The notes beneath the pieces were generated by a model. It made no database searches, was not told the origin of the DNA, and saw nothing but the letters and a program-made list of their open reading frames with translations. A stretch of DNA of 64,000 nucleotides from Flavobacterium sp. 83 (GTDB lineage: Bacteria; Bacteroidota; Bacteroidia; Flavobacteriales; Flavobacteriaceae): NCBI RefSeq assembly GCF_000744835.1, contig NZ_JQMS01000001.1, positions 2,046,001-2,110,000 on the forward strand. Reading direction: 5' to 3'. Each line of letters starts with the position of its first letter. Position 1 is the stretch's first letter. Shown piece by piece: positions 36,554-43,976 of this stretch. The translations under genes were made by a program, and so were the position numbers.

Positions 36554-36928
36554 ATGAAAAACACAGAATTAAGAATTGGAAATTTAGTTGAATGCTTTGG
36601 AATTAGAGAAGTAGTCGCAATTAAAAAAGATAAAATTAAAGTTCAAAATGAATCTGAAAAAGGGCATTTTATTTTAGAATGGACTCCAATAACTTCACTT
36701 TCATTAAAACCTATAAAGTTATCAGAAGAACTTTTATTGAAATTAGGAGCTGTAAAATTAGACTTTAAAACGTTCCCTTGCTTTAATTATAAAGGAATGC
36801 AAATTAATTATGTAAGAGGAATGTGGATTGAATATGTAAGTCAGGTTGAAATCACTGGATTGCATCACTTACAAAATATTTTCTATTTCAGAATGTGCGA
36901 GGAATTGTCAATTGAAAACTTAATATAG
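36554..36928 (+). CDS. Cassette C9: phage-like small protein family
   Basis: The 124-residue protein starts MKNTELRIGNLVECFG, continues PIKLSEELLLKLGA and ends LHHLQNIFYFRMCEELSIENL. The order RIGN, then LSEE.LLKLG, then HLQN.YF.....EEL is a pattern I recall from many short Bacteroidota phage and island proteins of unknown function. The frame is open from a GTG at 36512 in site 8, but 36554 is the first ATG. The cassette ends GCACCCTAAC, the exact reverse complement of its start GTTAGGGTGC. Confidence 0.75.
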   Translation: MKNTELRIGNLVECFGIREVVAIKKDKIKVQNESEKGHFILEWTPITSLSLKPIKLSEELLLKLGAVKLDFKTFPCFNYKGMQINYVRGMWIEYVSQVEITGLHHLQNIFYFRMCEELSIENLI

Positions 36929-36935
36929 CAATGCA

Positions 36936-37072
36936 CCCTAACGTATCGTGGCTTTGCGAGGATTTTTGGCAAGATAAATCCTTGTGCTTCGGTTGATGAT
37001 AGAAAACAACAAATACAAACGAATAATTAAATTAAACCAAGTGCCGAAAATCTCGCAAAACCACTGTTATCA
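36936..37072 (+). repeat. attC-like site 9
   Basis: An intact site from CCTAAC to GTTATCA, 130 bp core to core. GTGGCTTTGCGAGGATTTTTGG pairs with CCGAAAATCTCGCAAAACCAC with one extra base on the left. The centre matches site 7. Confidence 0.85.
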
Positions 37073-37102
37073 GGAGTACGGCAATTAAAAACTAAACTTA
37101 TT

Positions 37103-37369
37103 ATGAAACTTTCTTTTTTAACAGAAATAGTAACTAAAAGAGCAAACCAATTAAAAGAAGATGCTCGTTATAGCGGCTCTTATAGTGATGGAGGTTGTGG
37201 TAGTTTATTGAAAAGACTACAAGATTATAGACAAAAATTTGTTGTAAAATTAGATTTACGACCATCAGAATTTAAAAACCTTAACGATATTGAAGTTGGA
37301 GAGCCTGAAGAATTTTCAGAAGTAATTGAAAAGTATAAAATTCAATTAGCCAAAAACATCAAACTATAA
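37103..37369 (+). CDS. Cassette C10: small protein, unknown
   Basis: The 88-residue charged cytoplasmic protein starts MKLSFLTEIVTKRANQLK and includes YSGSYSDGGCGSLLKRLQDYR. No family recognised. It is the last cassette gene before the recombinase and points toward its 3' end. Confidence 0.6.
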   Translation: MKLSFLTEIVTKRANQLKEDARYSGSYSDGGCGSLLKRLQDYRQKFVVKLDLRPSEFKNLNDIEVGEPEEFSEVIEKYKIQLAKNIKL

Positions 37370-37398
37370 GGTCTTATGAAACGGAATTGTAGTATTCC

Positions 37399-37490
37399 TG
37401 CTAACTCGTTTATACCAGCCATAAAATGGCTCCAATCTACCTATAAAGGGTTGGCTTTGTGCCATAAAAGACTCTGGTATTTATTTAGCT
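37399..37490 (+). repeat. Terminal attC-like site 10 next to the recombinase
   Basis: The left core CTAAC (37401-37405) follows cassette end GTATTCCTG. TATACCAG...CCATAAAATGG faces CCATAAAAGACTCTGGTAT, but the right core reads TTTAGC, not GTTA. It is about 90 bp, shorter than the others. It may be a boundary site, a decayed site, or the equivalent of the integron's attI. Confidence 0.6.
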
Positions 37491-37508
37491 AAATGTATAA
37501 AATAAATA

Positions 37509-38615
37509 TTACAAATCATCAAAAGGACTTTTTATTTGTTGCAAACTTTTCGTACTAACGTGGGTGTAAATCTCAGTAGTTTTACTGCTGCTATGCCCTA
37601 ATAATTCCTGAATGTATCTCAAATCAGTTCCGCTTTCGAGTAGGTGCGTGGCATAACTATGTCGTAGCCAATGTAAACTTACGGGTTTGCTTATTCTTGA
37701 TTTTGTTAATGCCTGTTTTAGTACATTAGATAAACTGCGTTCATCGTATTTTGTATTGTTGTTTTGTCCCTCAAATAGCCAAGTTTTTGGTTTATATCCT
37801 ATATAATATTCTCGGAGCATTTCTAATATTTTTGGAGACAAAGGAGCAATTCGGTCTTTTTTACCTTTGCTTTGGCGAATAATTACAATCCCTCTTTTGG
37901 AATCTATATCAGCAGGTTTTAAATTTAAAAGTTCGCCACGACGCAAACCACAACTATAAATTAAGGACAGCATCGTTTTGTGTTTGATGTTGCTGTGGGC
38001 ATTCAAGATAGATTTCACTTCCTCTTTACTCAAAACGTTGGGCAATAGCTTGGCTCGTTTGGGACGGTGAATTTTATCCACTTCAATTTTAGTGTTTTTT
38101 ATAGTTTTAAAATATAGCTTGATGGCGTTTGTAATTTGGTTCTGATATGAAGCCGAAAGCTTATTCTTTAATATATAGTCGTTGTTGTAGATAATCACGT
38201 CTTCATTATTGATTTCGGCAATGGGTTTTTCTCGATAGAAAATCAGGAAAGATTTTAAGGCTTCGCTATAGGTAGTAATAGTGCTTTCGCTATAGCGTTT
38301 AGAACGAAGCCATTGTTTGAATTTCTCTATTTGTTCCATTCCCTCAAGAGATGGGAGCGAATTTGCCTGGGGTTCTATTTTGAAACGTTCTCTGTTTTCT
38401 ACTGTATCTGGAAGGTGCCAAACTGTTTTTTGCTGGCTCCATCTGGCTCCTTCTATTTGTTTGATACGGGCAATCAGGTCTTGATTTTTTTCAAAATAGA
38501 CGGCGATTCTATTTTCGCTATTGTGTTTTATCAGTTTTGCTGCCCAAGTCATATTGTGTTGGTTTTGTGATTGAAAGATACTAATTTTTTTACAATTATT
38601 GTTTTGTTTAGCCAA
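37509..38615 (-). CDS. Tyrosine recombinase next to the cassette array
   Basis: The 368-residue integrase has an N-terminal region (residues 22-80, NRIAVYF...GARWSQQKTVWHLPDT) typical of Bacteroidota integrases, a SAM-like DNA-binding domain (about 92-175), and a catalytic domain with R225 (CGLRRGELL), K252 region (GKKDR), H315 and R318 (HWLRHSYATHLLESG), H341 (LLGHSS) and nucleophile Y350 (EIYTHVS). All catalytic residues are present. Its end (IKSPFDDL) and SKPVSLHWLRHSYATHLLE resemble IntI. However, only about 63 residues separate the beta-hairpin lysine from H315, similar to XerC, so the IntI-specific insertion seems absent. The 3' end lies 18 bases from site 10 and faces the array. Translation could start at residue 22 instead. 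Confidence 0.85.
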   Translation of the reverse strand: MAKQNNNCKKISIFQSQNQHNMTWAAKLIKHNSENRIAVYFEKNQDLIARIKQIEGARWSQQKTVWHLPDTVENRERFKIEPQANSLPSLEGMEQIEKFKQWLRSKRYSESTITTYSEALKSFLIFYREKPIAEINNEDVIIYNNDYILKNKLSASYQNQITNAIKLYFKTIKNTKIEVDKIHRPKRAKLLPNVLSKEEVKSILNAHSNIKHKTMLSLIYSCGLRRGELLNLKPADIDSKRGIVIIRQSKGKKDRIAPLSPKILEMLREYYIGYKPKTWLFEGQNNNTKYDERSLSNVLKQALTKSRISKPVSLHWLRHSYATHLLESGTDLRYIQELLGHSSSKTTEIYTHVSTKSLQQIKSPFDDL

Positions 38616-38640
38616 AGGTTCTTATGGTGCTGAGGCTTTT

Positions 38641-38732
38641 TTGCGTGAGGGATAAAAGCGGAAATCCTCCCGATTTTTCTTCGGGAGATTAAAGCGGATA
38701 GCCCGACCCGCTTTTTTTAGCGGGTCACGCCC
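38641..38732. repeat. Interspersed palindromic repeat, copy 1 (GCGTGAGGG family)
   Basis: It begins TTGCGTGAGGGAT and ends CGGGTCACGCCC, so the ends are inverted (GCGTGA/TCACGC). It contains AGCCCGACCCGCTTTTTTTAGCGGGT, a GC-rich hairpin with T-run. A second copy is at 61520-61617. It sits just upstream of the recombinase start. Confidence 0.75.
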
Positions 38733-39014
38733 AAATTGTAAATTTTAGAATCAGTAGCAGAATTTGTGTACTATTAATTTTTAAATAAAAAGGTAGTGGA
38801 CTTTGCGAAAAACTTTGCGAACTTTGCGGTCAAATATTACGAGATGAAAGGAGTATAACGCAAGTTTGAAATAAACAACTGTAGCGCTATGCAAATTACA
38901 TATTGCTTAAAAAAATATAAACTACCTATGAAATCGCCATGACAACATTTGTCGCAATCACCGATGAAGATCTGGCGATACCATATTGCATTAAAAAACA
39001 AATAGTATCTACAT
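38733..39014. other. Intergenic, imperfect short duplication
   Basis: It contains a loose duplication: ATATTGCTTAAAAAAATA...CTATGAAAT (about 38902-38934) and ATATTGCATTAAAAAACAA...CATATGAAAAT (about 38984-39026), the second ending at the start of the next gene. Nothing else was recognised. Confidence 0.35.
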
Positions 39015-39455
39015 ATGAAAATAAATCCAAAAAACGGAATTGACAAGCTCATTTTCGGAATGAAACAAAATGATGTTACCGCTATTTACGGGAAACCGGA
39101 TAGGAATTACAAGGACGAAGATGATAATGTGATTTTTGCCTACAATAAACTAAAAATGCGTTTGACGTTCTATGTAGAGGAAGATTTTAAATTAGGGTAT
39201 ATCGTGGCGTCTAGCCCGGAAATGGAGTTGTTTGGGAATAAAATAATCAATAGAAAAATAAGTGAGGTCAAAAAAGATTTGGCTTCCAAAGGAATAACTA
39301 AATTTACTCAGGAAGAATTCGACACGTTCGAAAACTATTTCAACGAGGAAAACTGGATTATTTTTCAAACGGAATTTGATGAAGTGGTGAAATTTGAGAT
39401 TGGTGCTATTATCAATCAAAAAGACGAATTCGACTGGAAATTTGGAAAGAAATAG
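39015..39455 (+). CDS. Hypothetical protein
   Basis: The 146-residue acidic cytoplasmic protein starts MKINPKNGIDKLIFGMKQND and has VTAIYGKPDRNYKDEDD, an opening that recalls small BamE-like or immunity-protein folds (FGMxxxDVxxxxGKPD). It has no signal peptide, so the BamE idea is weak. It stands alone between two repeat-rich regions. Confidence 0.65.
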   Translation: MKINPKNGIDKLIFGMKQNDVTAIYGKPDRNYKDEDDNVIFAYNKLKMRLTFYVEEDFKLGYIVASSPEMELFGNKIINRKISEVKKDLASKGITKFTQEEFDTFENYFNEENWIIFQTEFDEVVKFEIGAIINQKDEFDWKFGKK

Positions 39456-39482
39456 TCTCCTTTCTGATTGGCGTTATATAGC

Positions 39483-39582
39483 ATACAGATGACACGGATG
39501 CTACAGAAAAAAACGGATTTTTAAAATGTTTTTTTAATCAGTGTAAATCCGTTTAATCGGTCTAATCCGTTTGCTGAATTTT
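39483..39582. repeat. Interspersed repeat with CGGATTTT/TAAATCCG
   Basis: ACAGATGACACGGATGCTACAG is followed by a hairpin-like pair (AACGGATTTTTAAAA and AGTGTAAATCCGTTTAATC). I recall similar CACGGATT...AAATCCG blocks as common intergenic repeats in Flavobacterium-type genomes; no second copy was found here. Confidence 0.4.
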
Positions 39583-39618
39583 TTGACTAAATGGCTTCAT
39601 CGAAATAGATTGAAATAA

Positions 39619-39780
39619 TAACCCCGTCTCGTTTTTATGCCAAAAGTCGCTATAATATAGTCCAATTCTATTTTTGTCACATCGAGCGCAGTCGAGATGC
39701 AAGAATGGTTCTCGACTGCGCTCGAACTGACAAATTGGACTTTTTTATAAAAGTTATTGGTATTAGGAACGAGACGGGTT
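39619..39780. repeat. MITE-like 160-bp inverted repeat with nested palindrome
   Basis: The outer ends AACCCCGTCTCGTT and AACGAGACGGGTT are inverted, followed by imperfect pairing (CCAAAAGTCGC.../...AAAGTTATTGG) and TAGTCCAATT/AATTGGACT. Inside is a near-perfect palindrome at 39676-39731 (GTCACATCGAGCGCAGTCGAGA and TCTCGACTGCGCTCGAACTGAC). No coding capacity. It lies 25 bases beyond the stop of the isomerase gene, so it may also end transcription. Confidence 0.7.
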
Positions 39781-39804
39781 TGTTTATTGAATGCTTTTTG
39801 GGAT

Positions 39805-41019
39805 TTACTGTTTTGGAGCCGGTTGTTTTTCAAACATTTCCAATTCGAAAACAAGATTTGTATTAGGGGGAATTACACCACCAGCACCTCTTTGTCCATA
39901 CGCTAAATTAGATGGAATAAAAATCACTGCTTTGTCTCCATAAGTCATTAGATTCAATGCTTCTAAAAATCCAGGAATCATTCCGTCTTTTTTACCTGCT
40001 TCAAAAGGGAAAGGTTGGTATCCGTTTTGTGCGGCTCTGTTTGCATCGTATTTTCCATAAGCTTTGCAAATGTCTTCATAGCTGCTGTCAAATAAGGTTC
40101 CGTCCTCAAAATAACCGGCATAATGAAAATAGAAAGTTGTTCCGTCAGCAGGTTTTACTCCGCTTCCTTTTTGAACTATTTTATAGGCTAAACCTGAAGC
40201 TGTAGTTGTAGCAGTCGCTTTTGCAGTTTTTAAATAATCTGCTTTGGCATAGATAACGCTACCGTATTTTTCAAAATACGCTTTTTTCTCTTCGGCTTGA
40301 ATTGCAGCTTGCTTTTTTTGGTTTTCAGCATCAATTAAAGCTTGTTTCTTTGCGTCCTCGGCTTTGTTGCCATAATAATCAGAGAATACTTTTGGGGCGT
40401 CAAATTGTTTTGCCAAAGCTCCTTTTCTGGTAATGGTGATTTTTTTAATAACATCATCTTGAGCAATCAAGTTGACAACATTCATTCCTTGTGTAACGTG
40501 ACCAAAAATAGTGTGTTTTCCGTTTAACCAAGGCGTGTCTTTGTGCGTGATGAAGAATTGGCTTCCATTAGTGGTTGGACCTGAATTGGCCATAGCCAAA
40601 ATTCCGCCTTTATCAAATTTCAAATCGGTAAACTCATCTTTGAACGCATATCCCGGGCCACCAGAACCGTTACCGGATGGATCACCACCTTGAATCATGA
40701 AATCTTTGATGACACGGTGAAATTTCAAACCATCAAAAAATGGTTTTCCTTTTAGTTTATCGTCCAAAACATAAGTGTTTGTTCCCTCGCTAAGTGCAAT
40801 AAAGTTCGCAACAGTTACTGGCGTTTTTTTGTATTCCAGTTGAACGGTAATATCTCCTTTGGTAGTTGAAATAGTAGCAAAAATACCTTCAACTGCTACA
40901 GGAGCTTTTGCAATAGTTTTTACTGCTGTTCCGGGCTTTTTAGCAGGAACTGGTTTTTTAGTTTGAGAATGTACCGTTACCATTCCTAGGAATAATAAAA
41001 TTAAGATTTTAAATTTCAT
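39805..41019 (-). CDS. Secreted dual peptidyl-prolyl isomerase: cyclophilin + FKBP
   Basis: The 404-residue protein has a signal peptide ([19 protein letters not shown]), a linker rich in K, P and A, a cyclophilin domain (about residues 43-205: [29 protein letters not shown]), a helical charged linker (205-265) and an FKBP domain (270-400: [36 protein letters not shown]). It should catalyse cis-trans proline isomerisation during periplasmic folding. Cyclophilin-FKBP fusions have been described from Flavobacterium johnsoniae and Toxoplasma. It is the last gene of a leftward run with a paralogue 31 bases upstream. Confidence 0.92.
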   Translation of the reverse strand: MKFKILILLFLGMVTVHSQTKKPVPAKKPGTAVKTIAKAPVAVEGIFATISTTKGDITVQLEYKKTPVTVANFIALSEGTNTYVLDDKLKGKPFFDGLKFHRVIKDFMIQGGDPSGNGSGGPGYAFKDEFTDLKFDKGGILAMANSGPTTNGSQFFITHKDTPWLNGKHTIFGHVTQGMNVVNLIAQDDVIKKITITRKGALAKQFDAPKVFSDYYGNKAEDAKKQALIDAENQKKQAAIQAEEKKAYFEKYGSVIYAKADYLKTAKATATTTASGLAYKIVQKGSGVKPADGTTFYFHYAGYFEDGTLFDSSYEDICKAYGKYDANRAAQNGYQPFPFEAGKKDGMIPGFLEALNLMTYGDKAVIFIPSNLAYGQRGAGGVIPPNTNLVFELEMFEKQPAPKQ

Positions 41020-41050
41020 CGGGTAATAATTTAAGGTCTGACTTTTTTAG

Positions 41051-42166
41051 TTATTGTTGGATTAATTCAATTTCAAAAATAATATTGGCATTTGGCGGAA
41101 TTACGCCACCTGCTCCAGCTGGTCCATAGGCTAATCTTGACGGAATGAAAAGTACTGCTTTGTCACCAAGGGATAATTTCTCCAGTCCTTCGATGAAACC
41201 AGGAATCATGCCATCTTTTTTTCCTGCTTGAAAAGGAATGGGTTGGTAGCCGTTTTGAGCAGCTCTGTTTTCATCGTATTTTCCAAAAGTCTTAGCTTCA
41301 CTTTCTATACTTGCGTCAAAAAGTTCTCCGTCTTCCAGAAAACCGGCGTAATGAATGTAAATACTTGCTCCGTTAGCGGGTTTTTTACCACCACTTTTTT
41401 TAGTGATTATGTATCGCAATCCTGAAGGTGTTGTTGTTGCTTTGGCTTTTAGTGTTGCAAAATAAGCTATTTTTTGGTCTCTGACAGCTTTGTATTTTTC
41501 GTCGTATATTCTTTTGTTTTCAGCGTCGAGAGCTGCTTTTTTCTTTTGATTTTGAGATTCGACAGCAAAATAATCATTGAATATTTTCACGGCATCAAAC
41601 TTTTTGGCAGCTTCGCCATTTCGGATGATAGTCACTTTGTTGATGAAGTCATTTTGCTCAATCTTGTTGACTACATCCATTCCTTTTTCGACAACATGGC
41701 CAAAAATGGTGTGTTTCCCGTCTAGCCAAGGTGTTGCAAGATGTGTAATGAAAAACTGGCTGCTGTTAGTCGCCGGACCGTTATTGGCCATAGCCAAAAC
41801 ACCGCCTTTGTCAAATTTCAAATCGGTAAACTCGTCTTTGAATTTATAACCGGTATCTCCAGATCCTGTTCCTAGTGGATCTCCCGTTTGGATCATAAAT
41901 TCTTTGATTACTCTGTGAAATTTCAAACCGTCAAAAAAAGGTCTTTTTTTCAGATTTTCATTGGTGACAAATTCATTTTTTCCTTCGGCCAAAGTCACAT
42001 AATTGGCTACTGTTATTGGTGCTTTTTCGAAATCTAATTGCACTATGATTTCTCCTTTATTGGTTTCAATTTTAGCATATAAACCATCAGGAAGCGTGTT
42101 GTGTTCTTCTTTACAAGAATACAATGTGGTAAGTACCAGCAAAAGGAATAGGAAGCTTTTTTTCAT
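41051..42166 (-). CDS. Dual peptidyl-prolyl isomerase lipoprotein: cyclophilin + FKBP
   Basis: The 371-residue paralogue of the next gene carries a lipoprotein signal (MKKSFLFLLLVLTTLYSC). The cyclophilin domain covers about residues 30-185 (FHRVIKEFMIQTGDP, SSQFFITH, HTIFGHVVEKG), a charged linker about 190-240, and the FKBP domain about 245-371 (IYIHYAGFLEDGELFD, GMIPGFIEGLE, FIPSRLAYG). It is probably anchored in the outer or inner membrane and helps fold exported proteins. It lies in a leftward group with the GldI-like gene. Confidence 0.92.
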   Translation of the reverse strand: MKKSFLFLLLVLTTLYSCKEEHNTLPDGLYAKIETNKGEIIVQLDFEKAPITVANYVTLAEGKNEFVTNENLKKRPFFDGLKFHRVIKEFMIQTGDPLGTGSGDTGYKFKDEFTDLKFDKGGVLAMANNGPATNSSQFFITHLATPWLDGKHTIFGHVVEKGMDVVNKIEQNDFINKVTIIRNGEAAKKFDAVKIFNDYFAVESQNQKKKAALDAENKRIYDEKYKAVRDQKIAYFATLKAKATTTPSGLRYIITKKSGGKKPANGASIYIHYAGFLEDGELFDASIESEAKTFGKYDENRAAQNGYQPIPFQAGKKDGMIPGFIEGLEKLSLGDKAVLFIPSRLAYGPAGAGGVIPPNANIIFEIELIQQ

Positions 42167-42248
42167 ACGGCGTTAATGTTTATTTTTTAAAAGTTGGTAT
42201 CGTTAGTCTTGTTCAAGTTTTTTGAATCAAGGCGATTTCATTTGTGAA

Positions 42249-42899
42249 TTATTGCGTTATAGTATCATTTGATTTGGCTTGGGTAGAAACTTCTTCTTGC
42301 TTAACAACTGGCGCAGATGCTGGTTGTACTGCATTTTGTTTTTTATATGCATCTTCTGGCATGAAATCACGTAAAGTCACGATGCAAAGTAAGGGCTGAT
42401 TTGTACCTATTTTTTTGTTGTCGCCATGGTAACCATATCCCATGTGTGAGTTGAAAAGAAAGTTTACTTTCTCTTTTTTGTGCATCAATTTGATTCCGTC
42501 TCTTAATCCCATCATGATGTTTTGTTTGTCTACATAATATACTTGTGGTCTTAATTCGATTTCAGAATAAATGATATTGCCTTTCATATCTTTTATTTCA
42601 TAGTCAAAGAATGCAACATCTCCTTTTTTAGGGGTTAATGTATCTTTTTCGTTTTTAAGCGAATAAGAATACCAATATCCTTTGGTTGAGGCAATAAATT
42701 TCACTTTTGGATTTCTTCTGATAACAGCATCGATTTGCCCTTCCTCGCCGGCAATTAATTTTTTATTTCGCGCAATGGATTTCTTCATGAAAGTTCCCGA
42801 AGTTTGAGAAATAGGTCTGCGGGCTTCCTGATGTTGTTTGCAACTTGCAACCAATACCAACAAAAAGAATGCAATGGCAGTTAACTTGCTGTTTTTCAT
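42249..42899 (-). CDS. gldI: Gliding motility-associated peptidyl-prolyl isomerase lipoprotein
   Basis: The 216-residue lipoprotein (LVASCKQ lipobox at about residue 20) has an FKBP-like domain (about 85-185: GDVAFFDYEIKDMKGNIIY, MGLRDGIKLMHKKEKVNFLFNSHMGYGYHG) and a polar tail rich in Q, A and V. GldI of Flavobacterium is required for gliding and is thought to fold other Gld/T9SS proteins in the periplasm. It begins three bases after the stop of the DHH phosphoesterase gene, so the two are co-transcribed, as I recall for related genomes. Confidence 0.85.
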   Translation of the reverse strand: MKNSKLTAIAFFLLVLVASCKQHQEARRPISQTSGTFMKKSIARNKKLIAGEEGQIDAVIRRNPKVKFIASTKGYWYSYSLKNEKDTLTPKKGDVAFFDYEIKDMKGNIIYSEIELRPQVYYVDKQNIMMGLRDGIKLMHKKEKVNFLFNSHMGYGYHGDNKKIGTNQPLLCIVTLRDFMPEDAYKKQNAVQPASAPVVKQEEVSTQAKSNDTITQ

Positions 42900-42902
42900 G
42901 TG

Positions 42903-43907
42903 TTATATCGTTATTTTTGTTACTAAATCCTCAAATTTATTTATCGTTTCTTCCATCGATACTTCTGATTTTCCTCCAGCCGCATTGCGATGTCCGCCAC
43001 CATGGAAATGGTCTCTTGCAAATTGATTGACATCAAAATCGCCTTGGGAACGAAACGAAATCTTGATGATTTTTTCTGCTGTATTTTCGATGAAAATAGC
43101 AGTGAAAAGAATTCCTTTGATGCTTAATCCGTAATTTACAATGCCTTCCGTATCTCCTTTTACGTAATCAAAAGTGTTTAACTCGTCTTGTGTAAGTGTG
43201 GTATAAGCAGTTTTATGTTCCGTTATCACTTTCATGTTTTGAAGCGCTCTTCCTAGTAATTGCAAACGGCCATAAGAACTATTGTCAAATAATAAGGTAG
43301 GAATCTCCGTATTTTCAACACCTAAATCAATTAGTTCAGCAACGATTCTATGGGTGTTTCCAGTTGTTTTTGGAAAACGGAAAGAACCTGAATCGGTTAA
43401 AATTCCGGTGTAAATGCAAGTTCCAATAGTTTTGTCAATATCTTCTTTTTTGCCAAGAAATAAAATGAAGTTATATAACATTTCACAAGTGGAACCATAG
43501 GAAGTGTCTGAATAGGTAACGGCTGCATAATCATCTGGTTTTTGATGATGATCAATCATGATAAATGGGGCAGTTAGTTTTTCTAAAACAGTTTCCATTT
43601 CACCTGTACGATGCAAAGCATTAAAATCTAAAGTGAAAATCACCTCGGCATCTTCCAATATTTTGGTGCAGTTTTCTTTGTCTTTTTCGTATATTTTGAC
43701 TGTTTCAGAACCTGGCATCCAAGCTAAAAAATCAGGGAATTCATTTGGGGAAACCACAATAGGCTGGTGGTTGTTTTTTAATAAAAAATGATATAATCCT
43801 AAAGTAGAACCCATAGCATCTCCATCAGGACCTCGGTGTGGAATTATGGCAATTTTTTTTGGAGTTGATAATAACAACTGTATCGCTTGAATGTCTTGTA
43901 TTTTCAT
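42903..43907 (-). CDS. DHH/DHHA1 phosphoesterase (NrnA-like)
   Basis: The 334-residue cytoplasmic enzyme has the DHH family motifs in order: HRGPDGDAMGS near residue 24, FTLDFNALHR near 92 (aspartate), MIDHHQKPDD near 116 (the DHH motif) and GGGHRNAAGG near 308 (DHHA1). It is probably an oligoribonuclease and/or 3'-phosphoadenosine 5'-phosphate phosphatase of the NrnA type; cyclic-dinucleotide cleavage is another family option. It is first in the leftward run ending with the isomerases. Confidence 0.88.
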   Translation of the reverse strand: MKIQDIQAIQLLLSTPKKIAIIPHRGPDGDAMGSTLGLYHFLLKNNHQPIVVSPNEFPDFLAWMPGSETVKIYEKDKENCTKILEDAEVIFTLDFNALHRTGEMETVLEKLTAPFIMIDHHQKPDDYAAVTYSDTSYGSTCEMLYNFILFLGKKEDIDKTIGTCIYTGILTDSGSFRFPKTTGNTHRIVAELIDLGVENTEIPTLLFDNSSYGRLQLLGRALQNMKVITEHKTAYTTLTQDELNTFDYVKGDTEGIVNYGLSIKGILFTAIFIENTAEKIIKISFRSQGDFDVNQFARDHFHGGGHRNAAGGKSEVSMEETINKFEDLVTKITI

Positions 43908-43976
43908 AGTGTGCGAAATTACATTTTTTTAATGTAATGTTGAAATCATTTATATAATTAACAAACTTTTACAATG

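Larger units (their letters stand above)
23584..37490 (+). other. Integron-like gene cassette array
   Basis: At least ten cassettes (C1-C10) are separated by imperfect palindromes that run from a TAAC core to a GTTA core. Nine are 125-130 bp when inserted elements are removed. Cassette starts: 23632, 26003, 28663, 31694, 32216, 32961, 33506, 33963, 36514 and 37066. In eight of ten cassettes the first bases (GTTAnnn...) are reverse-complementary to the last bases of the same cassette (...nnnTAAC), as expected if cassettes move as circles joined at one site. Four sites carry an IS1182-type insertion. A tyrosine recombinase gene abuts the right end. This matches the logic of integrons, but the recombinase is not a typical IntI. 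Confidence 0.8.

Noticed and set aside
23584..38615. The whole region as a prophage
   Set aside because: No capsid, tail, terminase or lysis genes; the only integrase lies beside repeated recombination sites, and the small genes are single units between palindromes.
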